From Desulfuromusa sp. (lineage in GTDB: Bacteria; Desulfobacterota; Desulfuromonadia; Desulfuromonadales; Geopsychrobacteraceae): 64,000 bases of DNA. The position numbers and the translations under genes are program-made. The stretch is from positions 46,222-110,221 of the forward strand of contig JADGDX010000005.1 of the NCBI GenBank assembly GCA_016744675.1, written 5' to 3'. Positions 36,019 through 45,937 of the stretch are shown here, piece after piece. Every line of letters begins with the position of its first letter. Position 1 is the first letter of the stretch. The notes beneath the pieces were generated by a model. It made no database searches. It was not told the DNA's origin and saw only the letters and a program-made list of their open reading frames with translations.

Positions 36019-36531
36019 ATGCTTAGTCAAAAACTTGTCGACGCAATCAACAAACAAATACAATACGAATACTACTCCGCTTTTATTTACAAAGCGATGC
36101 AGGCTTACTTTGAGGATGAAGACCTTCCTGGCATGGCGAATTGGATGGATATTCAATTCCAGGAAGAAATGTCCCACGCTGAGAAATTGTTTGATTTTGT
36201 CTGCGAAACTGGTGGTCGTGTCATGTTGCAAGCCATGGAAACACCGAATAACGACTATAATTCACCTCAGCATGTCTTTGAAGAAGCTCTACGACATGAG
36301 CAGATTGTCACTTCTAAAATCAATGATTTGATGGATCTGGCACAGCAGGAAAAAAATCATGCTGCTCAAATTTTCCTACAATGGTTTGTCACCGAGCAGG
36401 TCGAGGAAGAGGCCAACGCCAATCACATTATCGCCAAGCTGAAAAGAGTTAAAGAAGATGGTCGTGGTTTGATGATGATTGATCAGGAGCTGGCAAAGCG
36501 CGTGTTCGTACCCATTGACGGTGAAGCATAA
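36019..36531 (+). CDS. ftnA: Non-haem ferritin
   Basis: A 170-residue four-helix ferritin that oxidises and stores iron in a 24-subunit shell. Ferroxidase-centre residues are visible: Glu17 in QYEYYSAFIY, Glu50 and His53 in EEMSHAEKL, and Glu/Gln later in FVTEQVEEEANA. There is no haem-ligand methionine of the bacterioferritin type at the expected site, so FtnA is preferred. A strong AGAGGAGG ribosome site and its own promoter show that it is a single-gene unit. It lies between two minus-strand operons and ends at a bidirectional terminator. Confidence 0.93.
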   Translation: MLSQKLVDAINKQIQYEYYSAFIYKAMQAYFEDEDLPGMANWMDIQFQEEMSHAEKLFDFVCETGGRVMLQAMETPNNDYNSPQHVFEEALRHEQIVTSKINDLMDLAQQEKNHAAQIFLQWFVTEQVEEEANANHIIAKLKRVKEDGRGLMMIDQELAKRVFVPIDGEA

Positions 36532-36569
36532 CGAGACGATAGAAATCGTCACCACTTAATCACAAAGAT

Positions 36570-36608
36570 ACAAAGAAGGCCGTACTGTTTTAGTACGGCC
36601 TTCTTTGT
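36570..36608. terminator. Bidirectional terminator between ftnA and dctM
   Basis: A perfect 17-bp stem (36570-36586 with 36592-36608) with a 5-base loop. It is flanked by A/T-rich sequence and serves both converging genes. Confidence 0.92.
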
Positions 36609-36615
36609 ATGCTAA

Positions 36616-37965
36616 TTATCCCATCGGTTGAACACCAAAAACTTGCGGGAAAACGATAAAAATGAAAAGGATGATTGTCTGTATGATAATAAACGGCAGC
36701 ACCCCACGGTAAATATGCATTGTACTGACATTCGGCGGAGCGACACCCTTTAGATAAAATAGGCTAAAACCGAAGGGCGGTGTCAAAAATGAAGTTTGAA
36801 GATTCATCGCAATCATAATGGCAAACCACACCGGATTGATGCCAATATTTGCAGCTATCGGAACCAATATCGGTACAATAATGTATGAAATTTCAATAAA
36901 ATCGATAAAAAATCCGAGAACCAAAATAGCAATCATAGAGAGAATCAGAAAACCCCATTTTTCTCCCGGAAGACCCATCATGAAATCTTCGACGATCATG
37001 TCACCACCGGTATAGGTGAAGACCATTGAAAAAGCAGTTGCTCCAACTAAGATACCAAAAACCATCGCTGTTACTTTGACTGTATCGAGAGCGCTTTGGA
37101 ACATGACAGAAAATGAAAATTCCCGATACATCAGCGCCAAGCCTAAAGCACCAATTGCCCCGACCGCTGCTGACTCAGTCGGCGTTGCAATGCCACCGAA
37201 AATCGATCCCAATACCAGCACAATAAGAATCAGCGGTGGTAGTATCGCTTTTATTGCATTAAAGACCTGCGTAGATTTCGTGCCTACATTTTCTTCCAGT
37301 ACAACAGCAGGTGCAACGTCTTTTTTTAGATAGGCAATAACGAGAATATAAATAACATAAGCAACGACAAGTGAAATTCCTGGCCATACAGCCGCTTGAA
37401 AAAGATCGCCTACCGGCACCTGAAATACATCACCTAAGATGATCAGCACAATCGATGGCGGAATAATCTGTCCCAATGTCCCAGCAGCACAGATCGTTCC
37501 ACACGATAATTCTTTGCTGTAGTTATACTTCATCATAACCGGGAGAGAGATAACCCCCATAGCGACCACACTTGCACCAACAACACCCGTTGAAGCAGCA
37601 AGTAACGCTCCGACCAAGACCGTGCTGATTGCCAGACCTCCGCGGATTTCCCCAAACAAAAACGCCATTGACTCAAGAAGTCTTTCGGCGAGCTTGGTTC
37701 TTTGAAGAACAATCCCCATATAGATAAACAGCGGTATTGCCATCAGAATAGTATTATTCATAATGGCAAAAATGCGAAATGGCATAAAAGCGAACATCGT
37801 TTTTCCGATAGAGAAACCTTCCACTATCGTTCCACCATACATAAGCGATTCAGTAATCCCAGCAATCATGCCAAAAACAACGGCAACAGCACCAAAGGTA
37901 AAAGCGACCGGAAACCCAAACAGCAGCATCAGTAGAGCTGCAAAAAACATGATAATTCCAATCAT
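36616..37965 (-). CDS. dctM: TRAP transporter, large permease subunit
   Basis: A 449-residue membrane protein of the DctM family with about 12 hydrophobic helices: FAALLMLLFGFPVAFTFGAV at the N-terminus, GTLGQIIPPSIVLIILGDV near residue 155, and LTPPFGFSLFYLKG near residue 395. It carries out Na+-driven transport of the solute delivered by DctP. The start overlaps the dctQ stop by four bases (ATGA). Confidence 0.94.
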   Translation of the reverse strand: MIGIIMFFAALLMLLFGFPVAFTFGAVAVVFGMIAGITESLMYGGTIVEGFSIGKTMFAFMPFRIFAIMNNTILMAIPLFIYMGIVLQRTKLAERLLESMAFLFGEIRGGLAISTVLVGALLAASTGVVGASVVAMGVISLPVMMKYNYSKELSCGTICAAGTLGQIIPPSIVLIILGDVFQVPVGDLFQAAVWPGISLVVAYVIYILVIAYLKKDVAPAVVLEENVGTKSTQVFNAIKAILPPLILIVLVLGSIFGGIATPTESAAVGAIGALGLALMYREFSFSVMFQSALDTVKVTAMVFGILVGATAFSMVFTYTGGDMIVEDFMMGLPGEKWGFLILSMIAILVLGFFIDFIEISYIIVPILVPIAANIGINPVWFAIMIAMNLQTSFLTPPFGFSLFYLKGVAPPNVSTMHIYRGVLPFIIIQTIILFIFIVFPQVFGVQPMG

Positions 37966-38498
37966 GCCTGCTCCTCCTTGACGCTCATATCAAGAGAATC
38001 ATCCGCCCGGTACAAGTTAATATTCTTGATAACGAAGCCGATGCTACTTATAGCCAATAAGAAAAATGAAAAAGGAATAACCGCTTTGATAATCCAGCGA
38101 TGTGTCAACCCTCCGGGATCACCACTTATTTCGCCAACATTGTACGCTTCGGTCACAAAATCAATGGATCCAAAAGCAATTAAAAGTGAAAACGGAATTA
38201 AAAAGACAAGTGTCCCTACGATATTGATGATCGCCTGCTTCTTTTTACTCAAATTATCATAAATTAAATCGACTCGAACGTGCCCATCCTCCTTCAGTGT
38301 ATAGGAGACCCCAAGAAGAAACATGACAGAAAACAGATGCCACTCCATCTCTTGGAACGCAATCGATCCAGACTTAAACAAATATCGATTAATGACATCA
38401 TAAAAAACATTGAGCGTCATCAAAATCATCAAAATACCTGATAGATAGCCGATAAGATCAGATATGCGGTCATAAAACTGACCAAGCTTAAGCAACAT
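37962..38498 (-). CDS. dctQ: TRAP transporter, small permease subunit
   Basis: A 178-residue four-helix membrane protein of the DctQ family, with the family pattern ...RYLFKSGSIAFQEMEWHLFSVMFLLG near residue 40 and KEDGHVRVDLIY near residue 64. It bridges DctP and DctM. It is preceded by an 86-base gap containing a perfect hairpin after dctP, and is translationally coupled to dctM. Confidence 0.93.
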   Translation of the reverse strand: MLLKLGQFYDRISDLIGYLSGILMILMTLNVFYDVINRYLFKSGSIAFQEMEWHLFSVMFLLGVSYTLKEDGHVRVDLIYDNLSKKKQAIINIVGTLVFLIPFSLLIAFGSIDFVTEAYNVGEISGDPGGLTHRWIIKAVIPFSFFLLAISSIGFVIKNINLYRADDSLDMSVKEEQA

Positions 38499-38526
38499 AA
38501 GTAGCGCCTCAAATTATCTAAACATA

Positions 38527-38559
38527 ACAGGGCTGACACTTTAAAAATGTCAGCCCTGT
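38527..38559 (-). terminator. Hairpin between dctP and dctQ
   Basis: A perfect 12-bp stem ACAGGGCTGACA/TGTCAGCCCTGT with a 9-base loop. On the transcribed strand no clear U-run follows, so it is more likely a partial terminator or 3' stabiliser that keeps the binding protein in excess. Confidence 0.7.
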
Positions 38560-38584
38560 AAAAAAACTGTTACATGAATTTAAA

Positions 38585-39655
38585 CTATTTTACCAAATTG
38601 TCTCTTACGTAAGAGTACTCAGACATTTCAGTCCACTTTCTGGCTTTTGTCTGGAATTTCTCTTGGGACTCTACAATCTCTTTAAAAAGAGCATTCTTTG
38701 CTTTCATGTTAACCAACAATTCATCATTCGACTTTTTCATAGCAGCCATCACTGGCTCTGGAAATGTCATGACCTTGATATCAGGGTTTGTTGCGATCAT
38801 TTGATCCCATGCATCCGCACTCATCGCATAATTTTCAGCATACATGTCGTAAGCTGCAACCCTCATAGCCACCCGGAGAATTTCTTTATTCTTGTCGGAA
38901 AGCTGCTCAAACTTCTTCTTGTTGACAAGAAACTGCATTTCAGAACCTGGCTCGTGCCAACCCGTGTAATAGTAAGGTGCAATCTTGTGAAAGCCCATGT
39001 TGATATCCATACCAGGACCAACCCATTCCAGCGCATCAATTGTGCCTCGCTCTAGTGAGGTATAAAGTTCTCCCGGAGCAATATTGGTCACTGTTAAGCC
39101 AATATTTGCTAAAACCTCACCGGCAAAACCAGGAATGCGCATTTTCAGACCCTGTAGGTCATCAAGAGAGTTAATCTCTTTTCTAAACCACCCACCCATC
39201 TGAACGCCGGTGTTTCCACCAGGGAAAGAATACATATTATGCTTGTTGTATGCTTTATTTGATAGATCGAGGCCACCACCGAAATAATACCAAGCGTACG
39301 TTTCAGAACCTGTCAGACCAAACGGCATTGAGGTCAGAGGTAAAAAGGAAAGATCTTTCCCTTTCCAGTAATAAGAAGCGGAATGGCCCATATCGTACTG
39401 ACCCATCTTCACCATGTCGAACACACCAAAAGGAGCCTTGTGCTTATTGGATGCATCAACCCTGATAGTAAAGCTGCCGCCGCTCATTTTCTCCACGGCT
39501 GCTGCCATATTTTCAACAGCACCAACAAAAGGTTGCAACGTCGGCCCCCATGTCATTGCCAACCTCCAGCGCACTGGCTTTTCTGCAGCAAAACCACTTG
39601 CTGAAAAAACAAACAAAACCGCAAAAATAAGTACTAAAGCTTTTGTGAATCTCAT
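38585..39655 (-). CDS. dctP: TRAP transporter, solute-binding protein (2-oxo acid/lactate-type)
   Basis: A 356-residue periplasmic binding protein of the DctP family. Signal peptide 1-23 ends in GFA. The stretches YYFGGGLDLSN, FPGGNTGVQMGGWFRKEI, LKMRIPGFAGEVL and IDALEWVGPGMD place it in the TakP-like group, which binds monocarboxylic 2-oxo acids or lactate. The residues RIPGFAGE and EWVGP surround the carboxylate. It probably brings in pyruvate, lactate or related acids as carbon sources. A strong AGGAGG ribosome site and its own promoter are present. Confidence 0.9.
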   Translation of the reverse strand: MRFTKALVLIFAVLFVFSASGFAAEKPVRWRLAMTWGPTLQPFVGAVENMAAAVEKMSGGSFTIRVDASNKHKAPFGVFDMVKMGQYDMGHSASYYWKGKDLSFLPLTSMPFGLTGSETYAWYYFGGGLDLSNKAYNKHNMYSFPGGNTGVQMGGWFRKEINSLDDLQGLKMRIPGFAGEVLANIGLTVTNIAPGELYTSLERGTIDALEWVGPGMDINMGFHKIAPYYYTGWHEPGSEMQFLVNKKKFEQLSDKNKEILRVAMRVAAYDMYAENYAMSADAWDQMIATNPDIKVMTFPEPVMAAMKKSNDELLVNMKAKNALFKEIVESQEKFQTKARKWTEMSEYSYVRDNLVK

Positions 39656-39736
39656 GCTTCCTCCTAAATCGATAAGAAAAATGTTTTTGGAATCTGCGTC
39701 TCAATAGCTGATCCCATTCGAAAATCAATATATTTC

Positions 39737-39766
39737 GTTGTAAGGGATGCAGAGCACTGATGTCAA
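39737..39766 (-). promoter_or_regulatory. Sigma-70-type promoter of dctPQM
   Basis: On the minus strand, TTGACA (39761-39766), 18 bases, TACAAC (39737-39742), about 80 bases before dctP. It lies between the kinase gene and dctP, so the transporter can be transcribed alone. Confidence 0.55.
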
Positions 39767-39838
39767 TTAAAAACAGGCTTTAGAATGTGTTTATATTTCA
39801 ATAAGTTTATTCAGGAGCTAAAACAATTTTGGACGGCA

Positions 39839-41305
39839 TCAATTAAGGTTTCTATCAGCATGAAAATCAACAACAAACGTGGCTCCACCTCCAGAGGTTT
39901 CCTCGACCCAAGCACTTCCATCGAAAACTCGAGCTATTTTTGCAACCGTCGCAAGCCCAATTCCTGTCCCAGAAAAACCGCGACTACTGCTCCCACGCTT
40001 AAATGGTTCAAAAACGACCTCTCGCTCTTCCTCAACCACTCCAGGACCATGGTCGACAACTTTGAAGCGTACTCTATCTGCAAATTTCTCACCACTCACT
40101 TCAATCCTAGGATCATGTTCTGCAGCATATTTCAAAGCATTTCCCAGCAAGTTTCTGAATAAATCAGCTAATAATGATTCGGGAATGCTCACTTCAGGGA
40201 GTTCTTCTATCTTTACTTCAGCCCGATGCTCTAATACCTTATCAGCCAATTCAAGAAGACTGCTCTTTGCAACCTGTGTGGCATCTACGGGATGATCCGG
40301 TAACTTTATCTGCCCGACGCGAGATAAAGATAAGAGGTCTTCGAGCAAGTCTTTCATCTTCATTGCTGTTTTTTTGATTTCAAATATACAATCGTGGCCG
40401 ATGTCATCAAGCTGCTCTGCGTATCGCTCTTCAAGCAATTCGGCAAAACCAATCAATGGGGTGAGTGGTGAGCGCAAATCGTGTGAAACTGTCGAAACAA
40501 ATGCATCTAATTCGCGGTTCGTTTGCTGCAGTTTCCTCCTTATTTCTATGCGCTCCGTAATATCACGACTGACCCCAAGTTTGTGAGTTGGTTTCTTTGC
40601 TAATGGGTAGGGGGAATGGACCACCTCAAAAGTTCGTCCAATCTCGTTGATACGTTTTTCTTGGCGAATAATTTTCCCCTCTAAAACTTGCTGGAGTGGA
40701 CAATCATCGCAGACCGACTTTTTTTGGTAAATTGCTTCATAACAAGGTTTTTCATCAATCTCACCGACAAGGTCCAACATCGCCTGGTTGATAAAAGAAA
40801 TATGATAGCTCGCATCACAAATATAAGCTGGATCAACCATTCCATCAAGAACAGCACGGAGTCCTGCCTTCTCTAACTCGAGCTCCTGAGTACGTTCTTC
40901 AACAGCAGAACGAAGACTCACTTCAAGCTTTTTTAATCGGGAGATATCAACGAAAGCTTCAATCCCACCAATAATGTTGCCATCCTTATCGCAGAGAAGA
41001 TCAACATTTTTAGACAAAGAGATAATCCGCCCATCCCTATGACGAATTGAACATGTCACCCCTATCTGCGGTTTAGTGACTGTTTTTGAAAATAGCCCAC
41101 ACTCTTCATAACAAGGATCCCCATAAAGAAACGAACAATGTTGGCCAATCGCTTCTGATGTTGAAAACCCGGTGATTCTCTCTGCCTCAGCGTTCCAATA
41201 GACAATCGTCATGTCAGTATCAACAAGAAATAACCCTGTCGGAATAGTTTGCAGTAAAGTTTCAAGAGGATATTCGGCAAGAAGGTGGTGAAGGTTTGAA
41301 TTCAT
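39839..41305 (-). CDS. PAS-domain sensor histidine kinase
   Basis: A 488-residue soluble kinase with no membrane helix. Two PAS-type modules are visible (WNAEAERITGFSTSEAIGQHC near residue 33, and a second near 150-215 with the cysteine pattern CDDCPLQ). They are followed by a HisKA dimerisation domain with the phospho-acceptor VSHDLRSPLTPLIGFAELL (His near residue 271) and a HATPase domain (LGNALKYAAEHDP, GTGIGLATVAKIA). No response regulator is adjacent. It lies directly upstream of the TRAP operon and may control it, but this is inference. The cysteine-rich second PAS could bind a metal or cluster. Confidence 0.87.
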   Translation of the reverse strand: MNSNLHHLLAEYPLETLLQTIPTGLFLVDTDMTIVYWNAEAERITGFSTSEAIGQHCSFLYGDPCYEECGLFSKTVTKPQIGVTCSIRHRDGRIISLSKNVDLLCDKDGNIIGGIEAFVDISRLKKLEVSLRSAVEERTQELELEKAGLRAVLDGMVDPAYICDASYHISFINQAMLDLVGEIDEKPCYEAIYQKKSVCDDCPLQQVLEGKIIRQEKRINEIGRTFEVVHSPYPLAKKPTHKLGVSRDITERIEIRRKLQQTNRELDAFVSTVSHDLRSPLTPLIGFAELLEERYAEQLDDIGHDCIFEIKKTAMKMKDLLEDLLSLSRVGQIKLPDHPVDATQVAKSSLLELADKVLEHRAEVKIEELPEVSIPESLLADLFRNLLGNALKYAAEHDPRIEVSGEKFADRVRFKVVDHGPGVVEEEREVVFEPFKRGSSSRGFSGTGIGLATVAKIARVFDGSAWVEETSGGGATFVVDFHADRNLN

Positions 41306-41401
41306 CTGGTCTCCTAAAAAGAAAACGCATAGAAAGGTAAGTGCGCGTAGTGTAGCACGTTTTTACATATTTCTGAGCTTCAATTCTAAGCTCACGCAGA
41401 A

Positions 41402-42139
41402 TCAAGCGGCTCGACCAATCACTCCGACATAAACAGTCTTGGCCCCACCTTCCAATAAAACGCGGCTACACGCCTCGACTGTTGCTCCTGTTGTCATGAC
41501 ATCATCAACAAGAAGGATGGTCTTCCCTGACAGTGTTCCTTGTAATTCAAACACACTATCTAAATTTTTAATCCGCTCTTGGGCTGAAAGTCCTTGCTGA
41601 GAGTCCGTATCTCGTACCTTGCGCAACACATTTCCAGATACGGGGACTTTTCTTATTCGAGAAAATTCACGGGCGAGCAATAGGGCTTGATTATAACTGC
41701 GTTGTTGTAAACGTTTACGATGTAACGGTACGGGAACAACGAGGTCAATATCCAAATCACGGGGGACCGATCTTTCAAGAATGATCCCCAATGATCGATC
41801 CAAGCCAATTTTATGATTGAATTTAAACTGATGAATAGCATAACGCAAAGAGTCCCCATACAAACCCACCGCAAAAACATGGTAGAACGATGGAGCTTGC
41901 TTAGTACAACGACCGCAAAGGTGAGAGCTGTTGAATTGCCCCTCAAAAGGGAGGGAACATAGGGAACAATGTGCCTCTGGAAGTGATTTGAATCCCGACA
42001 AACAGGTAAGGCAGAAAGAGTCGCTAGCGGGACAGAGAAATGTGCCCCCACAGAGGGGACATGCGGGGGGAAATAGCAGTCGGAACAGCCATAAAGAAAA
42101 CTTTCGTATTTGAAAAAATACTTCCATCCCCCCATCCAT
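41402..42139 (-). CDS. ComF-family phosphoribosyltransferase-like protein
   Basis: A 245-residue protein with an N-terminal zinc-finger region of cysteine pairs (CPLCGG, CLTC, CSLC, CGRC) followed by a phosphoribosyltransferase fold with the signature LLVDDVMTTGATVEAC near residue 207. ComF proteins take part in DNA uptake or its recombination in competent bacteria. No competence gene is adjacent, so this is a stand-alone copy. It begins 3 bases behind the gpmI stop and depends on translational coupling because its own ribosome site is weak. Confidence 0.87.
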   Translation of the reverse strand: MDGGMEVFFQIRKFSLWLFRLLFPPACPLCGGTFLCPASDSFCLTCLSGFKSLPEAHCSLCSLPFEGQFNSSHLCGRCTKQAPSFYHVFAVGLYGDSLRYAIHQFKFNHKIGLDRSLGIILERSVPRDLDIDLVVPVPLHRKRLQQRSYNQALLLAREFSRIRKVPVSGNVLRKVRDTDSQQGLSAQERIKNLDSVFELQGTLSGKTILLVDDVMTTGATVEACSRVLLEGGAKTVYVGVIGRAA

Positions 42140-42142
42140 ATT

Positions 42143-43672
42143 CTAGCTGATCAATAACGACTTCCCCGTCATAGCTGTTGGCTTTTCCAATCCTAACAGA
42201 TCAAGGATTGTCGGTGCAATATCCGCGAGTATCCCGTTGCGAACGGATTGGTCTTTATTCTCAGGATCAACATAAATTAACTGGACCGGGTTCGTTGTAT
42301 GCGCGGTATGAGGGCGACCATTGTCATCGACCATCTTCTCACAATTGCCATGATCAGCCGAAATAAGCATCTTCCCTTGGGCAGCAACAATAGCATCAAC
42401 CACCCTTTTCAGGCAGCTATCAACAGTCTCAACCGCCTCAATCGCAGCAGATAGTATCCCTGTATGGCCGACCATATCGCAATTTGCATAGTTCAGAACA
42501 ATCAAGTCATAATCATTGGACTCAATCCGCTCGATAACTTCATCGGTCACTTCAGCTGCACTCATTGCAGGTTTTTGATCGTAAGTTGCCACCTCTTGAG
42601 GAGAGGGGACTAAAACCCGATCTTCACCTAGCCAGGCCTTTTCGATGCCACCATTGAAGAAGAAAGTCACATGGGCATATTTTTCTGTCTCGGCAATTCG
42701 TAACTGTCTCAGGCCTGCCTTAGAGACAACTTCAGCAAGAATATCAGGGTAAGTCTCTGAAGGAAAAGCAACAGGAAAGGGAAAGCTCTCGTCATATTCG
42801 GTCAAACAAACATAATCGACCAATTGCGCCGTCTTTTTCCGCGAGAAACCATTAAAATCGGACAAAGCTAAGGCGCGCGTTATTTCGCGAGCGCGATCCG
42901 CTCTGAAGTTGAAGAAGATAACACCGTCTCCATCATCAATCGTTCCCGATTGACCAACAACCCAAGGCTCAACAAATTCATCAGTCTGATCGACTGAATA
43001 AGCAGCAGAAATAGCCTCAGCAGAAGAGTCGCAGCGCTGGCCACAACCCTCGGTCAGAGCAAGGTAGGCTTTTTCAACCCTCTCCCAACGGTTATCGCGA
43101 TCCATTGCCCAATAGCGACCTGTAATCGTCGCAACTCGGCCAAGACCAATTGCGTGAAGTTCATCTTCTAGTTGTAATAGGTAATTTGCAGCGCTCTTAG
43201 GTGGCGTATCTCGTCCATCGAGAAAAGCGTGGATACAGACATCCTTGACGCCTAATTTCTGTGCCATTCGTAGTAAAGCATAAAGATGGCTATTGTGAGA
43301 GTGAACCCCACCGTCAGACAGTAAGCCGAGGAGATGAAGCTTGCCACCAGACGCGATAACCTTCTCGCACGCTTGCGTCAGGGCTTGGTTTTCAAAAAAA
43401 GATTTATCTTCAATTGCCAGGCTAATCCGGCTCAAATCCTGATAGACAACACGACCCGCACCGATATTCAAATGACCGACTTCGGAATTACCCATTTGCC
43501 CAGCAGGTAAACCGACATCCTCCCCCGAGGCACTTAATCGACTCATAGCCCACTCCGTCCGGAGTGCGTCCAAGGTGGGCGTCTTGGCCTGGCAAGCAGC
43601 GTTATGATCACATGTTTCGCTGATTCCCCAACCATCAAGGATGATGAGGGCTACCGGACCAGCAGCTGTCAT
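42143..43672 (-). CDS. gpmI: 2,3-bisphosphoglycerate-independent phosphoglycerate mutase
   Basis: A 509-residue cofactor-independent enzyme of the alkaline-phosphatase superfamily. The manganese-site motifs ILDGWGIS near residue 13 (with Asp14) and [11 protein letters not shown] (catalytic Ser near 62) are intact, and [20 protein letters not shown] and TAHTTNPVQ supply further metal ligands. It converts 3- to 2-phosphoglycerate in glycolysis and gluconeogenesis. ATG 43672 is chosen over an upstream start because GGGAGG lies 7 bases before it; it begins one base after the end of the lapB-type gene. Confidence 0.94.
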   Translation of the reverse strand: MTAAGPVALIILDGWGISETCDHNAACQAKTPTLDALRTEWAMSRLSASGEDVGLPAGQMGNSEVGHLNIGAGRVVYQDLSRISLAIEDKSFFENQALTQACEKVIASGGKLHLLGLLSDGGVHSHNSHLYALLRMAQKLGVKDVCIHAFLDGRDTPPKSAANYLLQLEDELHAIGLGRVATITGRYWAMDRDNRWERVEKAYLALTEGCGQRCDSSAEAISAAYSVDQTDEFVEPWVVGQSGTIDDGDGVIFFNFRADRAREITRALALSDFNGFSRKKTAQLVDYVCLTEYDESFPFPVAFPSETYPDILAEVVSKAGLRQLRIAETEKYAHVTFFFNGGIEKAWLGEDRVLVPSPQEVATYDQKPAMSAAEVTDEVIERIESNDYDLIVLNYANCDMVGHTGILSAAIEAVETVDSCLKRVVDAIVAAQGKMLISADHGNCEKMVDDNGRPHTAHTTNPVQLIYVDPENKDQSVRNGILADIAPTILDLLGLEKPTAMTGKSLLIS

Positions 43673-43673
43673 G

Positions 43674-45044
43674 TTAATCCTCCCGGGAACCATGAGGAAT
43701 CATTTTGGGTTCCTTAATCAGCGTTGCATCTTGAATCTGCTTACGCTCTGGTAGAATCAAAGAATCCCAACTTTTACAAGAGGGACAACGACTCTTCCAT
43801 TCGGTAAATCTTGCACCACACGTATCACAAACAAATCCCAAGCGCAGATGGCTATCAATACTCAAGGCCTTTTGGTATTCAACCACGGCTTCTTCAATAT
43901 TATTGCGGCGTCTCTGCCCTTCAGCCAGCAATAAATGAAGTTTCGTAAAATCAATTCCCGAAGTTTCCAAATCGGTCAAATGCTGCATGGCTTCATCAAC
44001 CATCTCAAGCCGCAGACAAAGTCGGCCAAGATACAGCTTTAGGAGTAGATCTTCACTATCGCCCTGCATCTGACTACGATAGAAAGAAAGTAAAGCGGCG
44101 GGGTCTTCTGCATGGATGTATAAATCTTCCAGACGTCCGAGGAATACACTCTTTTTTAATGCCTTATAACCATCTTGATAAACTTTAGCGGCATCAGAAT
44201 CTCGGCCAGCTTGACGGTACGCATCACCCAACGTGACGCGCGCAGGAGTAAATTTAGCATCCCGCTTGATAAGATCCCGGCATTCTTCAATAGCCTGATC
44301 CTGACGACCATTTTCCAACCCAGAACGAGCAATTTCGTAACGCAATTGCTGCAACATTACCTTTTCTGTGTCAGTTTTGGCCCCGGACTTTGAAGTTTTA
44401 ATAATTTTCTTTTGTAAAGTCAGCGCTTCCTGCCATTCGCCTAAATCTATTTGAATATCGCGGATAGCACGCATTGCTTTACGATTATTGGCATCACCAT
44501 CCAGTAACTCTTTATAGATCTCCAACGCCTTTTCACTCTGACCACACTCTTCATAGGTTGTCGCCAATTTAAAAAGGACTTCTATCCCTTTAGGATCGAG
44601 CTTACGAGCTTTTTGTAACAACCCGATGCCCTCTTCAGCATGACCTTCTTGTAAAGCAACACTTGCCAAGGCCAGATGAATATCAACCCGTTGAGGATCA
44701 CGATCCAATGCCTTTTTCAGCAATGCCTGTGCCTTCTTCAAATCCCCTGAAAGCAACCGACCAACACCACTTCGATAGATCGATCCAACCTCTTCGGCTT
44801 TTTTAATTTTTCGCCCCCCCTTCCAATTTCGGAAAGAGTAGAGGAATGCACTTAAAAAATGGACACCATTGCCAATCAAAAGACCGATCAGCAAAACACA
44901 AATCAACATGATTGCTGCAGGAAGGGTATAGCTCAGATCGTTTGTCAGAAAAATGGTCATATCTCCGGGATTGATCCCCCAGAAATAAAGAAAACCGACA
45001 GCAAAAACAATAAATGCTAACACGAGCAGGGCAATTAAAATCAT
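43674..45044 (-). CDS. LapA-LapB fusion-type TPR protein
   Basis: A 456-residue membrane-anchored protein. Two helices at the N-terminus (about 1-20 and 45-65, followed by [12 protein letters not shown]) resemble the LapA/YciS module. Residues about 90-400 form at least seven TPR units. The C-terminus has a rubredoxin-like metal-binding domain (CDTCG...CPSCKSW), the hallmark of LapB/YciM. In E. coli LapA and LapB are separate and control LpxC and lipopolysaccharide levels; here they appear joined. ATG 45044 has GGAG 6 bases upstream; two earlier in-frame starts are possible. Confidence 0.82.
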   Translation of the reverse strand: MILIALLVLAFIVFAVGFLYFWGINPGDMTIFLTNDLSYTLPAAIMLICVLLIGLLIGNGVHFLSAFLYSFRNWKGGRKIKKAEEVGSIYRSGVGRLLSGDLKKAQALLKKALDRDPQRVDIHLALASVALQEGHAEEGIGLLQKARKLDPKGIEVLFKLATTYEECGQSEKALEIYKELLDGDANNRKAMRAIRDIQIDLGEWQEALTLQKKIIKTSKSGAKTDTEKVMLQQLRYEIARSGLENGRQDQAIEECRDLIKRDAKFTPARVTLGDAYRQAGRDSDAAKVYQDGYKALKKSVFLGRLEDLYIHAEDPAALLSFYRSQMQGDSEDLLLKLYLGRLCLRLEMVDEAMQHLTDLETSGIDFTKLHLLLAEGQRRRNNIEEAVVEYQKALSIDSHLRLGFVCDTCGARFTEWKSRCPSCKSWDSLILPERKQIQDATLIKEPKMIPHGSRED

Positions 45045-45086
45045 GACCATCTCCAAGCTAACCCACAGTGCGGGTCACAGGGTTAT

Positions 45087-45440
45087 TTACTCACCAAACT
45101 TTTCAACCTCAGTTTTACAATCAACACAGTAGCGGGAAAAGGGTCGAACTTCCATGCGGCGAGAAGGGATCTCTTCTTCACAACGCATACAAAGACCATA
45201 GACGCCCTCATCCATACGTTCCAGCGCAGCATCAATATCACGAACGCGAGAGCGTTGCGTTTCGCTGAGGTTCATTAAGACTTCCTGGTTGTAGCTATTA
45301 GATGACATATCACCGATATCCGGAACACCATCTTTTCCCAAGGACTGGGAAGCTTCATATGCACGTTCTGATTCTTCTAAAACTTCACTGCGCATCTCCA
45401 AAAGATGCGCTCTAATTTCTGTCAGGTCTTCCACTTCCAT
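45087..45440 (-). CDS. DksA/TraR-family zinc-finger protein
   Basis: A 117-residue protein. The N-terminal half is helical coiled coil (IRAHLLEMRSEVLEESERAY). It has a four-cysteine zinc finger C-x2-C-x17-C-x2-C (CMRCEE ... CVDC). The finger is as in DksA, which binds the RNA polymerase secondary channel and works with ppGpp, but the acidic tip motif DxxDxA is not obvious. ATG 45440 is preferred because GGAGGT lies 8 bases upstream, whereas an earlier TTG does not have one. Confidence 0.85.
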   Translation of the reverse strand: MEVEDLTEIRAHLLEMRSEVLEESERAYEASQSLGKDGVPDIGDMSSNSYNQEVLMNLSETQRSRVRDIDAALERMDEGVYGLCMRCEEEIPSRRMEVRPFSRYCVDCKTEVEKFGE

Positions 45441-45463
45441 CGGACAATCCACCTCCAAACTAC

Positions 45464-45937
45464 CTACCGATTGTGGTAGGGCTCATTTTTAATAATGGTA
45501 CAACTTCGATAGAGCTGTTCTAATAAGAATACTCTTGCCATCTGATGAGTAAAAGTCATTTTAGATAAAGAGAGAATCAAATTGGCTCGCTTGCGAACCT
45601 CGGGATCAATACCGTAGGGACCGCCGACAACCAAACACCACTGCCGGCCACCGTGTAACATCTCCTCCGAGAGACGATTGGCTAAATCTTCTGAGCCAAA
45701 TTGACGACCACGCTCATCAAGAACGATTAAAAAAGCCCGTTCAGGAACCTTTTCAAGAATTCGCACCCCTTCACGCTTGAGGATTCCGGACGTGTCCCCC
45801 TTCTTCCCCCCTTTTTCTTCTTTTAATTCAACGACCTCCAACGGGAAGTAGCGCTGTACGCGACCTACATAATCATCCGCCGCATCACGTTGCCACAACT
45901 CAGCAAGCTTACCAACACAAATCAGGCGCAGCTTCAC
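45464..45937 (-). CDS. rlmH: 23S rRNA (pseudouridine1915-N3)-methyltransferase RlmH
   Basis: A 157-residue SPOUT-class methyltransferase. The knot-forming motifs LIVLDERGRQFGSEDLA near residue 70 and VVGGPYGIDPEVRKRA near residue 104, and the C-terminal FTHQMARVFLLEQLYR, are typical. It methylates helix 69 of 23S rRNA. The start is GTG and overlaps the rsfS stop (GTGA). Confidence 0.95.
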   Translation of the reverse strand: MKLRLICVGKLAELWQRDAADDYVGRVQRYFPLEVVELKEEKGGKKGDTSGILKREGVRILEKVPERAFLIVLDERGRQFGSEDLANRLSEEMLHGGRQWCLVVGGPYGIDPEVRKRANLILSLSKMTFTHQMARVFLLEQLYRSCTIIKNEPYHNR

